From contig NZ_CP107905.1 of the NCBI RefSeq assembly GCF_036014015.1, forward strand, positions 558,001 through 622,000: a stretch of DNA of 64,000 nt. Reading direction: 5' to 3'. The notes under the pieces are model-generated. The model did no database searches. It was not told the DNA's origin and worked only from the letters and a program-made list of their open reading frames with translations. The DNA is from Streptomyces sp. NBC_00457. Lineage in GTDB: Bacteria; Actinomycetota; Actinomycetes; Streptomycetales; Streptomycetaceae. The first letter of the stretch is position 1; the number at the start of each line of letters is the position of its first letter. This document shows, piece after piece, positions 25,108 to 35,349 of this stretch. Both the position numbers and the translations under genes were made by a program.

Positions 25108-27879
25108 ATGGCGAACGAAAACCCTCGAAGACAGCTGCACGGCCGACGCAGCGAATGCGGCGCGCTCGATCAACTTGCATCCGTCGTGGAGGCAGGACAC
25201 AGCGCTGTCCTGGTGTTGCGCGGCGAGGCCGGTATCGGTAAGTCCGCTCTCTTGGACTACATGGCAGAACGTGCTTCTGCACACCGAATCGCCCGGGGGG
25301 CCGGTGTCGAGTCCGAGATGGAGCTCCCGTTCGCGGGCCTGCACCAGGTGTGTGCTCCGTTCCTCGGTCGCCTGGAGCGCCTTCCGGGTCCGCAGGGCGA
25401 GGCTCTGGCTACGGCGTTCGGACTGAGAACGGGGCCACCGCCGGATCGATTCCTGGTCGGCCTGGCGGTACTCAGCCTGCTGGCCGACGTAGCCGCAGAG
25501 GAGCCGCTGTTCTGCCTGGTGGACGACGCGCAATGGCTCGACCGGGTCTCCGCACAGACCCTGGCCTTCGTTGCGCGACGGATGCTCGCCGAACCGCTCG
25601 CGTTGGTGTTCGCCTTCCGTGATATTCAGGGGCAACGCGAATTTGCTGGTCTGCCTGAGCTCACGCTCACGGGCATGAATGATGCCAATGCCCGCGCGCT
25701 GTTGGATTCGGTAATAGCAGCACCCATGGACGAGCGGGTCCGCGACAGGATCGTCGCCGAGGCTCGCGGCAACCCGCTCGCGTTGCTGGAATTCCCGCGT
25801 GGTCTGACAGCGGCAGAACTGGCCGGCGGCTTCGGACTGCCCGACCCGGGATCGATGGTCGGCCACATCGAGCAGAGCTACCTCCGGCGGGTTCGATCCC
25901 TTCCGCCGACGACGCAGCGGCTGCTGCTGACCGCTGCCGCCGAACCGGTCGGCGACGTGATGTTGCTGTGGCGCGCGCTGGAGCGACTCGGTATCGAGCC
26001 CGGCGCGGCCGCCGCCGCGCAAGCTGCCGGGATGATCGACATCGGCAACCTGATGCGATTCCGGCACCCGCTGTTGCGCTCTGCGATCTACTGGTCGGCC
26101 GACCCCGCCGAGAGGCGTGAAGCCCACCGCGTGCTGGCGGAGGTGACCGAGCCCACCCTTGATCCCGACCGCCGTGCATGGCATCGCGCCCTCGCGGCCA
26201 TGGGACCCGACGAGGCGGTCGCCGCCGAGCTCGAGTCATCGGCCGGGCGGGCTCAGTCGCGTGGAGGCACCACTGCCGCGGCAGCCTTCCTGGCACGCGC
26301 CGCCGTGCTGACCCCGGAACCGCGGCGCAGGGCGGCGCGCGCTCTTGCCGCTGCGCAGGCAAAGCTTCGAGCCGGCGCGCCGGAGGCCGCAGAGGAGCTA
26401 CTGGCAGTCGCCGAAGTGGGACCAGTGGACGAGCTTCACCACGCCCGCCTGTATCTCCTTCGTGCTCAGATCGCCTTCGCCTCGAGTCGCGGCAATGAGG
26501 CTTCTCCTCTCTTGCTGGCCGCAGCACGCCGACTCGCACCGCTCGACGCCGACCTCGCTCGCGAGACCTTCCTGGACGCTCTCTTGGCTGCCATCTACGG
26601 CGGGAGCCTTGGAGGTGGCTCCGACGTGCGCGCGGTGGCAACAGCCGCACGCGAGGTCTCGCCGGTTGCCCTGCCGCCGCGCAACGCAGACCTCCTCTTT
26701 GACTCTTTGGTCGTCAGGTTCACGGATGGGTACGTTGCCGCGGCCGCCGTCTCTCAGAACGCTCTGCGTTCGTTCGACTGGGACACCGACGCCGGGGAAG
26801 TGATGCGGTGGTGCCGACTCGCATCCGCTGTCGCGAGCGACATATGGGATGACCGAAGCTGGTCGGAGCTCGCCACGCGCCATGTGAGGACCGCCCGCAC
26901 CATCGGCGCCCTGGGCGAGCTGCCCCTGGCGCTCAGCTCCGCGGTCCTCGTCCACGTGTTCGCCGGCGAACTGGATGCGGCCGCGTTGCTCGTCGCGGAG
27001 ATCGCATCGGTGAACGAGGCGGTCGGCGGCAGCTTCGTTTCGTACGGCGCGCTCGGTCTGGCCGCCTGGCAAGGAGACGAACTCATGGCCGATGCGCTGA
27101 TCCAGGCCAAGATGAACGACGCCGTGGTCCGTGGAGAAGGTGTTGGCGTGACCGTCGCCCAGTGGGCCAGAGCGGTGCTCTGCAACGGCCTGGGCAAGTA
27201 CAAACAAGCGTTCGCAGCAGCGAACCAGGCAGAGACGAACGCGCAGGACGTGGCCGTGGCCCACTGGGGATTGACCGAGTTGGTGGAGGCAGGGGTGCGT
27301 AGTGGCGCGCGTAGTGCGGCTGTCGCTGCGCTGGGGCGGTTGACCGAGTTGACGGATGCGGCCGGCACGGAGTGGGCGTTGGGTGTCCAGGCGCGCTCGC
27401 GTGCGCTGGTCAGCGAGGGTGGCTCTGCTGAGCGGCTTCACCGGGAGGCGATCGAGCGGCTGGGCCGTACCCGGATGCGGGTCGAACTGGCCCGGGCTCA
27501 TTTGCTGTATGGAGAGTGGCTGCGTCGGGAGAATCGCCGCAGCGACGCTCGTACGCAGTTGCGGACCGCGCATGGGATGTTCTCCGGGTTCAGTGCCCGT
27601 GCGTTCGCCGAACGGGCCGGGCGTGAGTTGCAGGCGACCGGTGAAACGGTGGCCAGGCACGCGATCGCCACCCCAACGGCGCTCACCGCCCAGGAGGCGC
27701 AGATCGCGCGCCTCGCCCGTGACGGACTGACCAACCCCGAGATCGGCGCGCAGCTGTTCCTCAGCCCCCACACCGTGGAATGGCACCTGCGGAAAGTGTT
27801 CGCCAAACTCGGCATCACCTCCCGCAGACAACTGCGCACCACACTCACCGACCGACCACCCACCACAACCCTGGCCTAG
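25108..27879 (+). CDS. LAL-type LuxR regulator, paralogue of the gene at 13415
   Basis: 923 residues: Walker A GEAGIGKS near residue 45, CLVDDAQWLD, a long helical repeat region, and a C-terminal LuxR helix-turn-helix (LTAQEAQIARLARDGLTNPEIGAQLFLSPHTVEWHLRKVF). It is alignable along its whole length with the regulator at 13415-16183, implying gene duplication. The ATG at 25108 (MANENPRRQLHGR) fits the paralogue's start; the upstream frame is open to 25030 and the ribosome-binding site is weak. Codon usage from about 25080 to 27300 is less GC-biased than the 3' end. It lies directly after the IS701 remnant and may have arrived with it. Confidence 0.87.
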   Translation: MANENPRRQLHGRRSECGALDQLASVVEAGHSAVLVLRGEAGIGKSALLDYMAERASAHRIARGAGVESEMELPFAGLHQVCAPFLGRLERLPGPQGEALATAFGLRTGPPPDRFLVGLAVLSLLADVAAEEPLFCLVDDAQWLDRVSAQTLAFVARRMLAEPLALVFAFRDIQGQREFAGLPELTLTGMNDANARALLDSVIAAPMDERVRDRIVAEARGNPLALLEFPRGLTAAELAGGFGLPDPGSMVGHIEQSYLRRVRSLPPTTQRLLLTAAAEPVGDVMLLWRALERLGIEPGAAAAAQAAGMIDIGNLMRFRHPLLRSAIYWSADPAERREAHRVLAEVTEPTLDPDRRAWHRALAAMGPDEAVAAELESSAGRAQSRGGTTAAAAFLARAAVLTPEPRRRAARALAAAQAKLRAGAPEAAEELLAVAEVGPVDELHHARLYLLRAQIAFASSRGNEASPLLLAAARRLAPLDADLARETFLDALLAAIYGGSLGGGSDVRAVATAAREVSPVALPPRNADLLFDSLVVRFTDGYVAAAAVSQNALRSFDWDTDAGEVMRWCRLASAVASDIWDDRSWSELATRHVRTARTIGALGELPLALSSAVLVHVFAGELDAAALLVAEIASVNEAVGGSFVSYGALGLAAWQGDELMADALIQAKMNDAVVRGEGVGVTVAQWARAVLCNGLGKYKQAFAAANQAETNAQDVAVAHWGLTELVEAGVRSGARSAAVAALGRLTELTDAAGTEWALGVQARSRALVSEGGSAERLHREAIERLGRTRMRVELARAHLLYGEWLRRENRRSDARTQLRTAHGMFSGFSARAFAERAGRELQATGETVARHAIATPTALTAQEAQIARLARDGLTNPEIGAQLFLSPHTVEWHLRKVFAKLGITSRRQLRTTLTDRPPTTTLA

Positions 27880-27880
27880 C

Positions 27881-28156
27881 TCAAGACTGGGCCGACATCG
27901 CCGCGCCTTCGAGCTGCACGCTGCGGATCTCCTTGCGAGAGGAGATGCCGAGCTGCGAGAGCACCTTGCGGAGGTGCCATTCGACCGCGTCGGGGCGGAG
28001 GAACACCTGGGTGCCGATCTCGGGGCTCGTGAGCCCTTTGCCGGTGAAACGAGCGATCCACCTTTCCTGAGGGAGGTGAAGCTGTGCCTTTCCGATCTTG
28101 AGAGGTTTCCGTCGAACGGGAGTCTCGATCGGATGATCGCCGCCGGTGCCGGGCAT
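27881..28156 (-). pseudogene. C-terminal helix-turn-helix fragment of a third LAL regulator
   Basis: The minus frame ends IARFTGKGLTSPEIGTQVFLRPDAVEWHLRKVLSQLGISSRKEIRSVQLEGAAMSAQS, matching the C-terminus of the gene at 13415 (including the final EGxAxSA). Only about 60 residues of homology remain; upstream the frame is unrelated. It is tail-to-tail with the intact regulator ending at 27879. Confidence 0.7.
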
Positions 28157-28411
28157 GGGAACAGGGCCTCTTGGTAGTCATCCCGGGCCCTGTCGGTCCC
28201 GCCCCGTGGCCGGGAAATCCAGGGTGGTGCCCGTCCGGAGGACGTCGATTGAGCTTGGTGCCGATCATTGAGCCCGTTTGGAAGTCGGACGCGGGGGCCG
28301 AGCGCAGGAGTTCAGTGTTGTTGCCACGAGTACGCAAGCGGGGGTCTTCGAATCCTGTGGCCCCGGAAGGGCGGGTACCGCCGTCGTCATGGCCAGGGCG
28401 GGAGGCACGGC

Positions 28412-28545
28412 ATGGATGAGATGGAACAGCGGTGCGCGGGCGTGGACCTCGGCAAGGCCGACTGCAGGGTGTGCATCTGGGTGCCGGAAAAGGGCGGCTT
28501 CGTGATCCCGGCGGAAGCAAGCGCCTGCGTAGCGGGCCTGCCGAT
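28412..28545 (+). mobile_element. N-terminal remnant of an IS110-family transposase
   Basis: MDEMEQRCAGVDLGKADCRVCIWVPEKGGF matches the start of IS110-type DEDD transposases (C-G-D-x-G-K-x, the first catalytic Asp). A good ribosome-binding site (GGAGG) precedes ATG 28412. Homology ends near 28500 and the YjbR remnant follows on the other strand, so the rest was deleted. The 28160-28411 stretch upstream has no gene and could hold the element's left end. Confidence 0.55.
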
Positions 28546-28562
28546 CGTCTTCGGCAGGTCGC

Positions 28563-28918
28563 CTACCGCGCCGGAAGCCGCGGTGCCGGCTGCCGCACCT
28601 GCGCGGCGAGACGCTTGGGGGCACGCGCCAACCAGGCACGTCGTACCCAGTGGTTGAGGTGTTGCCCGTCGATCTCCCCCAACGGGACGCGTACGCCGAT
28701 CCGCACCGCGCCGCGGGTGTACGGCTTCGTGGCCGGGTGCGCGGCGAGCATCTCGTCCGCGTCCTTGGCCGGAAGGTGAAGGCGGACGTACTTGTCCTTG
28801 CCCAGCGAGGCGAACGGCTTGTCGCCGACCATGAAGGCGGCCGTCGCGGTGCGGGTGGCCTGCTCGACGGTCTCGGGGAAGGAGAGCGCCGCTTGCGGAG
28901 CTGGGCAAGAGACGTCAT
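28563..28918 (-). pseudogene. MmcQ/YjbR-like protein, frameshifted and 3'-truncated
   Basis: ATG 28918 starts MTSLAQLRK. A single-base loss then shifts the frame, and homology continues in another frame as ALSFPETVEQATRT, AAFMVGDKPFASLGKDKYVRLHLPAKDADEMLAAHP and LNHWVRRAW. This is the YjbR DNA-binding-like fold with the usual F.V..K.FA core. Its end abuts the IS110 remnant. If the frameshift is an assembly error it could be a real gene of about 118 residues. Confidence 0.55.
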
Positions 28919-28969
28919 GGGCACACGTTGGCACACCGGGTCCTTCGTGGATTCCATGTCGGCGCCGGG

Positions 28970-29929
28970 TCACCACTGGGTGATGAGCGGTGTGTCGGGT
29001 TCATGTTGGCGCCAGGCTTCGGTGAGGCGGGCGAGGCGGGTGGGGGCGGCGATGCCGCGCACCGTTGCGATCCGGCCGCTCGCGAGGTCGAACGTCGCGA
29101 TGCCCCTGACCTGGTCGCCGATCACGAAGAGAATGGCAGGGGCGCCGTTGACGTGCGCGTAGTGGATGGCGGGCGTGCCGCCCGCAAGGCGCCGTTTCGC
29201 GGCTGTGGGTTTGAGGCCGGCCCGTACGACGGCGGCGACACGCTGCGGAGTGTCGAACCGCAGCAGCTTCGCTGCCGTGCCGCCGACGCCGTCGGAGATC
29301 GCGATCGCGTCGTCGGTGAGCAGCGCCACCAGCCGTTCGGTGCGCCCAGAGGTGGCGGCGGCAAGGAATTCCTCGACGATCCTGCGGGCGGATGCCGGGT
29401 CGACCTCGCTGCCGTCGCGGCGGCGCTCGGCGGTGACGCGGCGCCGGGACCGGTGGAGGTGCTGCTGGCTTGCTGACTCGGTGATGTCGAGGATCTCGGC
29501 GATCTCGGCGTGGCTGTAGGAGAACGCTTCGCGCAGGACGTAGACGGCCCGCTCGACGGGTGACAGGCGCTCCATGAGCGTCAGCACGGCCAGGGAGACC
29601 GATTCCCGCTGCTCGAACGTCTCGGCCGGGCCGAGCATCGGATCGCCGTCGAGGAGCGGTTCGGGGAGCCAGGCACCGGCGGTGCGTTCGCGGCGGGCCT
29701 GTGCCGAGCGGAGCCGGTCGAGGCACAGGTTGGTGACGACCTTGGTCAGCCATGCTTCCGGCACCTTGATGCGCTCCCGGTCGGCGGCCTGCCAGTGCAG
29801 GAACCCGTCCTGCACGGCGTCTTCGGCGTCGGTGGCGGAGCCCAGGAGCCGGTAGGCCAGCGAGGCCAGCCGGTTCCGGCTGGCCTCGAACTGACTGGTG
29901 TCGAAGCGATCAGGGGCGGTGCCGTCCAT
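28970..29929 (-). CDS. ECF41-type (SigJ-like) sigma factor
   Basis: A 319-residue complete ECF41 factor: sigma-2 at residues 14-85 (LASLAYRLLGSATDAEDAVQDGFLHWQ), linker motif GAWLPEPLL at 86-93, sigma-4 at 112-170 (LSPVERAVYVLREAFSYSHAEIAEIL), then the SnoaL-like extension with ISDGVGGTAAK in the DGGGK position. The ATG at 29929 follows TAAGGTG and lies 10 bases after the oxidoreductase gene, so the two form an operon. This oxidoreductase-sigma pairing is the textbook ECF41 arrangement. Transcription probably starts at the promoter at 31203-31231. Confidence 0.92.
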   Translation of the reverse strand: MDGTAPDRFDTSQFEASRNRLASLAYRLLGSATDAEDAVQDGFLHWQAADRERIKVPEAWLTKVVTNLCLDRLRSAQARRERTAGAWLPEPLLDGDPMLGPAETFEQRESVSLAVLTLMERLSPVERAVYVLREAFSYSHAEIAEILDITESASQQHLHRSRRRVTAERRRDGSEVDPASARRIVEEFLAAATSGRTERLVALLTDDAIAISDGVGGTAAKLLRFDTPQRVAAVVRAGLKPTAAKRRLAGGTPAIHYAHVNGAPAILFVIGDQVRGIATFDLASGRIATVRGIAAPTRLARLTEAWRQHEPDTPLITQW

Positions 29930-29939
29930 GCGGATCACC

Positions 29940-31142
29940 TTAGGCGGCAACCCGCTTCTCGGCAGCGGCAGGTAGCGCGGCGTCCATACGGTGCTTGCGC
30001 TTGGGCAGGCCGAAGGTGGGGTGCGAGGTGGCCCACAGCGACATCTTGAGGATGCCCGCCTTGATCCGCGCGGGATTCCGGCCACCCATGTACTTCGGCT
30101 TCGCCTGCCCTTCGTCGTCGACCGTCTGCAGGATCCCGTCCCGCCGTCCGAGGCTGATGTGGTTGCCCTCGTAGACCAGCTTGGTGTTCGCGATCTTGCG
30201 GCCGGTCAGGCGGCCCACGATCGCCTCGACGGCCTGCCGGCCGGTGTAGCCGGCCGAAGCGCAGGACATCGGCAGCGGCCGGCCGTTGTCGCCGATGGCG
30301 TAGGCGCTGTCACCGATGGCGTAGACGTCCGCGTGCGAGACCGACCGCATGGTGCGATCGACGACGATCCGACCGTTCTCGGCGACCTCAAGACCGCCGG
30401 CGGCGGCGAGAGGGCTGACCGCGAACCCGGCCGTCCACACGGTCACGTCGGCCGCCAGGGCGGTGCCGTCGGCGCAGAGCACCCGCGCCGCTTCGACGGC
30501 TTCGACCTCGCTGTGCTCCAGGACGGTGATGCCCAGCCGGTCGCAGGCCTGACGCAGGTGGCCGCGGGCACCGGCGGAGAGCCGGGCGCCGAGCTCGCCG
30601 CGGGCGACCAGGGCCACCGACAGGCCGGGCCGGGATTCGGCGATCTCCGTGGCGGTCTCGATGCCGGTCAGCCCGTCGCCGACGACCACGACATTCCGGC
30701 CTTCGCCCCGCCCGCCCAGATAGTCCAGTCGCTCGCGCAGACGCCGCGCCGAGGGCCGGGCGGCGACGTCGAACGCGTGCTCGGCCACGCCGGGGACGCC
30801 ATGAACGTCACCGCGGCTGCCGAGCGCGTAGAGAAGCGTGTCGTAGCCGACCTCGCCGCCGCCGTCGGCGTCGGCCACGGCGACGACCTGGCGCTCGGGG
30901 TCGACGGCGGTGACACGGGCCAGACGCAGCCGTATCCCCGTGCCCGCGAAAACGTCGACGAGCTTCGGAGCCTCGATCTCCCGGCCGGCCGCCAACTGGT
31001 GCAGCCGCATGCGCTGGACGAAGTCCGGCTCGGCGTTGACCACGGTGATCTCGGTGTCCTCCGAGGACAGCCGACGGGCCAGGGTCCCGGCGGCGTAAGC
31101 CCCGGCGTAGCCGGCGCCGAGAACGACGATGCGGTGCTTCAT
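29940..31142 (-). CDS. NDH-2-like FAD oxidoreductase, partner of the ECF41 factor
   Basis: 400 residues. FAD-binding VVLGAGYAGAYAA is at the N-terminus, VVVGDGLTGIETATE near residue 150 is the NAD(P) loop, and ADVYAIGDSAYAIGD near 275 is the second FAD contact. The C-terminus is basic without a clear membrane helix. It is a flavin-dependent NAD(P)H oxidoreductase of unknown acceptor. Oxidoreductases are standard neighbours of ECF41 genes. The ATG at 31142 follows AGGAG. The family is shared with the gene at 6534-7898, but the two are not close paralogues. Confidence 0.88.
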   Translation of the reverse strand: MKHRIVVLGAGYAGAYAAGTLARRLSSEDTEITVVNAEPDFVQRMRLHQLAAGREIEAPKLVDVFAGTGIRLRLARVTAVDPERQVVAVADADGGGEVGYDTLLYALGSRGDVHGVPGVAEHAFDVAARPSARRLRERLDYLGGRGEGRNVVVVGDGLTGIETATEIAESRPGLSVALVARGELGARLSAGARGHLRQACDRLGITVLEHSEVEAVEAARVLCADGTALAADVTVWTAGFAVSPLAAAGGLEVAENGRIVVDRTMRSVSHADVYAIGDSAYAIGDNGRPLPMSCASAGYTGRQAVEAIVGRLTGRKIANTKLVYEGNHISLGRRDGILQTVDDEGQAKPKYMGGRNPARIKAGILKMSLWATSHPTFGLPKRKHRMDAALPAAAEKRVAA

Positions 31143-31202
31143 GTGTTCGCTCCTGTCGGTTCGCTTGCTCTCGGTGACTTGAGCGGAACAGCGCCCCGAT
31201 TG

Positions 31203-31231
31203 CTGACAGGAACTGCATGTGTCATGGGTCA
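31203..31231 (-). promoter_or_regulatory. weaker ECF41-type promoter of the oxidoreductase-sigma operon
   Basis: Minus strand: TGACCCA (31231-31225), 16 bases, TGTCAG (31208-31203). The -35 differs from TGTCACA at two positions; spacing and -10 fit. Confidence 0.5.
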
Positions 31232-31263
31232 CAGAGCGGCGTGGACCGCGCGGACGGGGTTCC

Positions 31264-33746
31264 TCAGCGCCGCAGCGCCGCCCTCGCCGGCAGGGTCACT
31301 GCCAGCAGGCCCAGGCCCACCGCGCCGCCGGCGAAGGCCGCGTACACCAGGGGAGGTACGTACGGGGCCTCGCCGGTGAGGCCGCGCATCATCGGGATCA
31401 GTGTCGCGGCGGTGATGGCCGTGCCGAGGACGATGCCGGTCACCGCCACCAGGAGGCCTTCCCAGCGCAGCATCCGCATCACCTGGCGCCGGGTGGAGCC
31501 GACGAGACGGAGCATGCCGAGTTCGCGGCGGCGGTCGAGGACGGTCATCACGAGCGTGTTGACGGCGGCGACGGCGGCGAAGCCACCGAGGACGCCCGCC
31601 ATCGTGTAATTGGCCCAGGCGTTGAGCTCGCGGTCGGTGCTCTGCTCGACCACGTAGCCGGAGGCGTCGGTGACCTTGCCGAGCGGGGCGAGGGCCTGTG
31701 CGTCGCCGCCCCGTACCAGGAGCGTGCTGTCGAAGCCCGAGGTGACGTGGGCGGCCAGCGACGCGCGGTCCATGGTCACCGCGGCGAGGCCGAGCCCGCG
31801 GCCGTACACGGCGACGACCTCGGGGCTGGTCCTGGTGCCGTCGGGGAGGTAGAGGGGCAGTGTGTCGCCGACCTCGACCTTCGCCGACGTGGCGAGCGTC
31901 TTGTCGATGGCGATCCGGCCCTGGCCGACCCGGTCCAGGCTGCCGCTGCGCACGTCGAGGTCCTGCACCTTCGCGAGCTGCGCGCCGGAACCGGAGATGC
32001 CCTGGGTCGCCGAGCTCTGGAGCCACCGGTCGCCGCCCGACCCGACGGGCACGAGCACCTGCGTGTCGAGCAGGCCGACGGCCGCGTCGACGCCGGGCGC
32101 GCGGGTGGCCCGGTCGACGGCGTCGGCGGGCAGCCCGGCCGGGTCCGTGACCACGTGGTCCGCGGTGACGCCGGCACGCAGCTGCTTCGCGGCGACATGG
32201 CTCTCGCTCGTGTGCATGAAGACGAGCGTCGAGGCGAAGGCCATGGCCAGCACGATCGGGGTGATCGCGGAGGCCAGTCGACGGGCGTTCGTACGGGAGT
32301 TGGCGGCCGCGAGCGAGGCCGAGGCACCGCCGCCGCTCAGCGGGAGCCCGAACAGCTCCGCGCACAGCCGCGCCACCAGCGGGCCGAGCAGCGCGACGGC
32401 GAGCATGAAGAGCATGACGACTCCGAGGGCGGCGTTGGCCGCGTCCTCCCCCGCCGAACGGGCGGCGACGACGGTGAGGAACCCGCCGCCGACGAGGGCG
32501 CCCAGGCCCAGCAGCGTACGGATCACACCCGGCCGCAGTGGCTCCACCGACGCCTCGGTGAGCGCCTGCCCCGGCCTGATCTTCGCGGGTCGGCGCCCGG
32601 CGGCCCAGCCGGCGGTGAGCGCGGTCAGCAGTCCCGCGCCGACGGCGACGACCAGAGGGATCCAGGAGATGTGCAGGTCCACGGCCTCCGGAACGGCCCC
32701 GCGGGCCTGCAACTGCCCGAACCACCAGTGGGCGAGCCCGATCCCCGGCAGGCAGCCGACCAGACCGGCGGCGGGCGCGACGAGCAGCGCCTCCGCGGCG
32801 ACCGCGCGGCGGATCTGCCGCGGAGTGGCCCCGACGGCGCGCAGCAGCGCGAACTCCCGGGCCCGCTGGGCGACGGACAGCGCGACCGTGCCGGACGCCG
32901 TGAAGACGGCGACCATGGCGGCGATCCCGCCGAAGGAGCCGCCGAGCGCGGTGAGCATCTCCCTGGCGTACCCGAGTCCACGGTCCTCCACGGCGCCGCG
33001 ATCGTCCCCGGTGTGCACCCTGGCGCCGGAGCCGGCGAGCGCCTTCTCCACACCGGCGGCGAGCGCGTCGGCGTCCGCCCCGTCCTTCGCCAGTACGGCG
33101 ATGGCGTCGGCCTTGCCGGGATGCCCGGCCAGCGCGGAGGCCTGGGCGTCGGCGAACCAGCCCGTGGCTCCCTCGGCCATGTCGCCGGGTCCGGTCTTCG
33201 CCAGCCCGGAGACGCGGAAATCGGCGCGTCCGGTGGCGGTTTCGAGCACGACCGTGTCGCCGACGCCGGCCTTCGCGGCCCTCGCGGCGGCTGCGTCGAG
33301 TACGACCTCGCCGGTACGGGGTGCGGCACCGGAGGTGAGCGCGGCACCGGTGAAGGTGTGCGCTCCCCAGCCGTGGCCCGTCAGCGTGCCGTCGCCCTGG
33401 CGCACCGGGAACGTGAAGTCCGGCACCGCCCCTTCCGCGCCGGGCACGCGGGCCGCCTTGCCGGCCAGTGCGGCGTCCACACGTGCCGTGTCCGGCAGCA
33501 GGTCCGCCGACTCGGACCGGCTGTCCCCGCTGCCCGTGACGAAGCGGGCGTACTGGTCCGCGGCCACCACCACCGGCGCCGTGGCGTACCGCTCGGCCGG
33601 AACCGAGGCGCGGGCGCCCGTCTCCAGGAGGATGCCGCAGGCGGAGACGATCAGCGCCGCCATCATCAGCGCGACGAACGTGCCCGCGAACGACGCGGGT
33701 TTGAAGCGCACGGCCGCGCGGGCGAGGCCGTTGGGGGCGAACCTCC

Positions 33747-33750
<4 letters not shown>
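31264..33750 (-). CDS. FtsX/MacB-type ABC transporter permease
   Basis: An 828-residue integral membrane protein with two FtsX permease domains. An N-terminal transmembrane helix (FAGTFVALMMAALIVSACGILL) is followed by a large extracellular domain. Three helices run from about 240 to 430, a second extracellular domain follows, and a C-terminal FtsX core carries VMTVLDRRRELGMLRLVGSTRRQVMRML. It partners the ATPase encoded upstream in exporting a lipid, peptide or drug. Its GTG start at 33750 overlaps the ATPase stop (GTGA), indicating translational coupling. Confidence 0.9.
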
Positions 33751-34562
<812 letters not shown>

Positions 34563-34693
34563 GGTCCGTCCTCTCGCGATCTTTTCGAGCCGATGACTCG
34601 AAGCTACGGATCACGGTCTTGGCGAACCATGGCGGCTGCTGGCGGATCGGGGGTGGGGATAACCCCACGCGCCTTACCTGCGTCTGCGGCGGA

Positions 34694-35263
34694 TCATTTC
34701 GCTGATGCCACGCGGTAGCGGAGGTAGACGAATTTCGAACTGAAGGTGCGTGTCTCGACGAGTTCGAGATCCACCCGGCGCTCGTGCCGGGGAAAGAACG
34801 GAATGCCACCGCCCACCAGCACCGGGTGGACCATGACCCGGTACTCGTCGATCAGACCCAGCGCCGCGGCCTCGGCGGCGAGCGTCGCGCCGCCGATCGC
34901 GATCTCGCCCTCCCCCGGCTCGGCTCGCAACCGCTCGATCTCCTCCGCCAGGCCGCCGGAGGCCAGGCGCGCATTGCCCTGCACCGCCGACAGCGTGGTG
35001 GAGAACACCACCTTCGGGAGCGGGTTCCAGAGCGCGACCCACTCGAGTTCGGCCTCGTCGAGCGATCGATCCTGGTCGGCGGTCTCCCAGTACAGCATCG
35101 TCTCGTACAGCCGTCGTCCCAGCAGGTGGACGCCGACCTGTCGGATCTCGTCGATCCAGAAGCGGAAGACGTCCTCGTCGGGCACCGTCCAGTCGAAGTT
35201 GCCGTCCGGCCCGACGATGTAGCCGTCGAATGAGGCACCCATCGAATAGGTCACGCTGCGCAT
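34694..35263 (-). CDS. dihydrofolate reductase-family (RibD C-terminal-like) protein
   Basis: 189 residues. The DHFR-like fold starts YSMGASFDGYIVGPDGNFDW, with LGRRLYETM (NADPH-binding G-R) and IGGATLAAEA late in the chain; the C-terminus is FSSKFVYLRYRV. This family is related to the RibD reductase domain and common in actinomycetes; the substrate is unknown. The ATG at 35263 follows GAGGAGG. It stands alone. Confidence 0.87.
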   Translation of the reverse strand: MRSVTYSMGASFDGYIVGPDGNFDWTVPDEDVFRFWIDEIRQVGVHLLGRRLYETMLYWETADQDRSLDEAELEWVALWNPLPKVVFSTTLSAVQGNARLASGGLAEEIERLRAEPGEGEIAIGGATLAAEAAALGLIDEYRVMVHPVLVGGGIPFFPRHERRVDLELVETRTFSSKFVYLRYRVASAK

Positions 35264-35349
35264 CAGCAGTCCTCCTCGGTAACGGGTTCGACAGTATGAC
35301 CGCCGGACGACGCAGAACTCATCGCGGATCGCGGCATCCCCGGCCGGTT

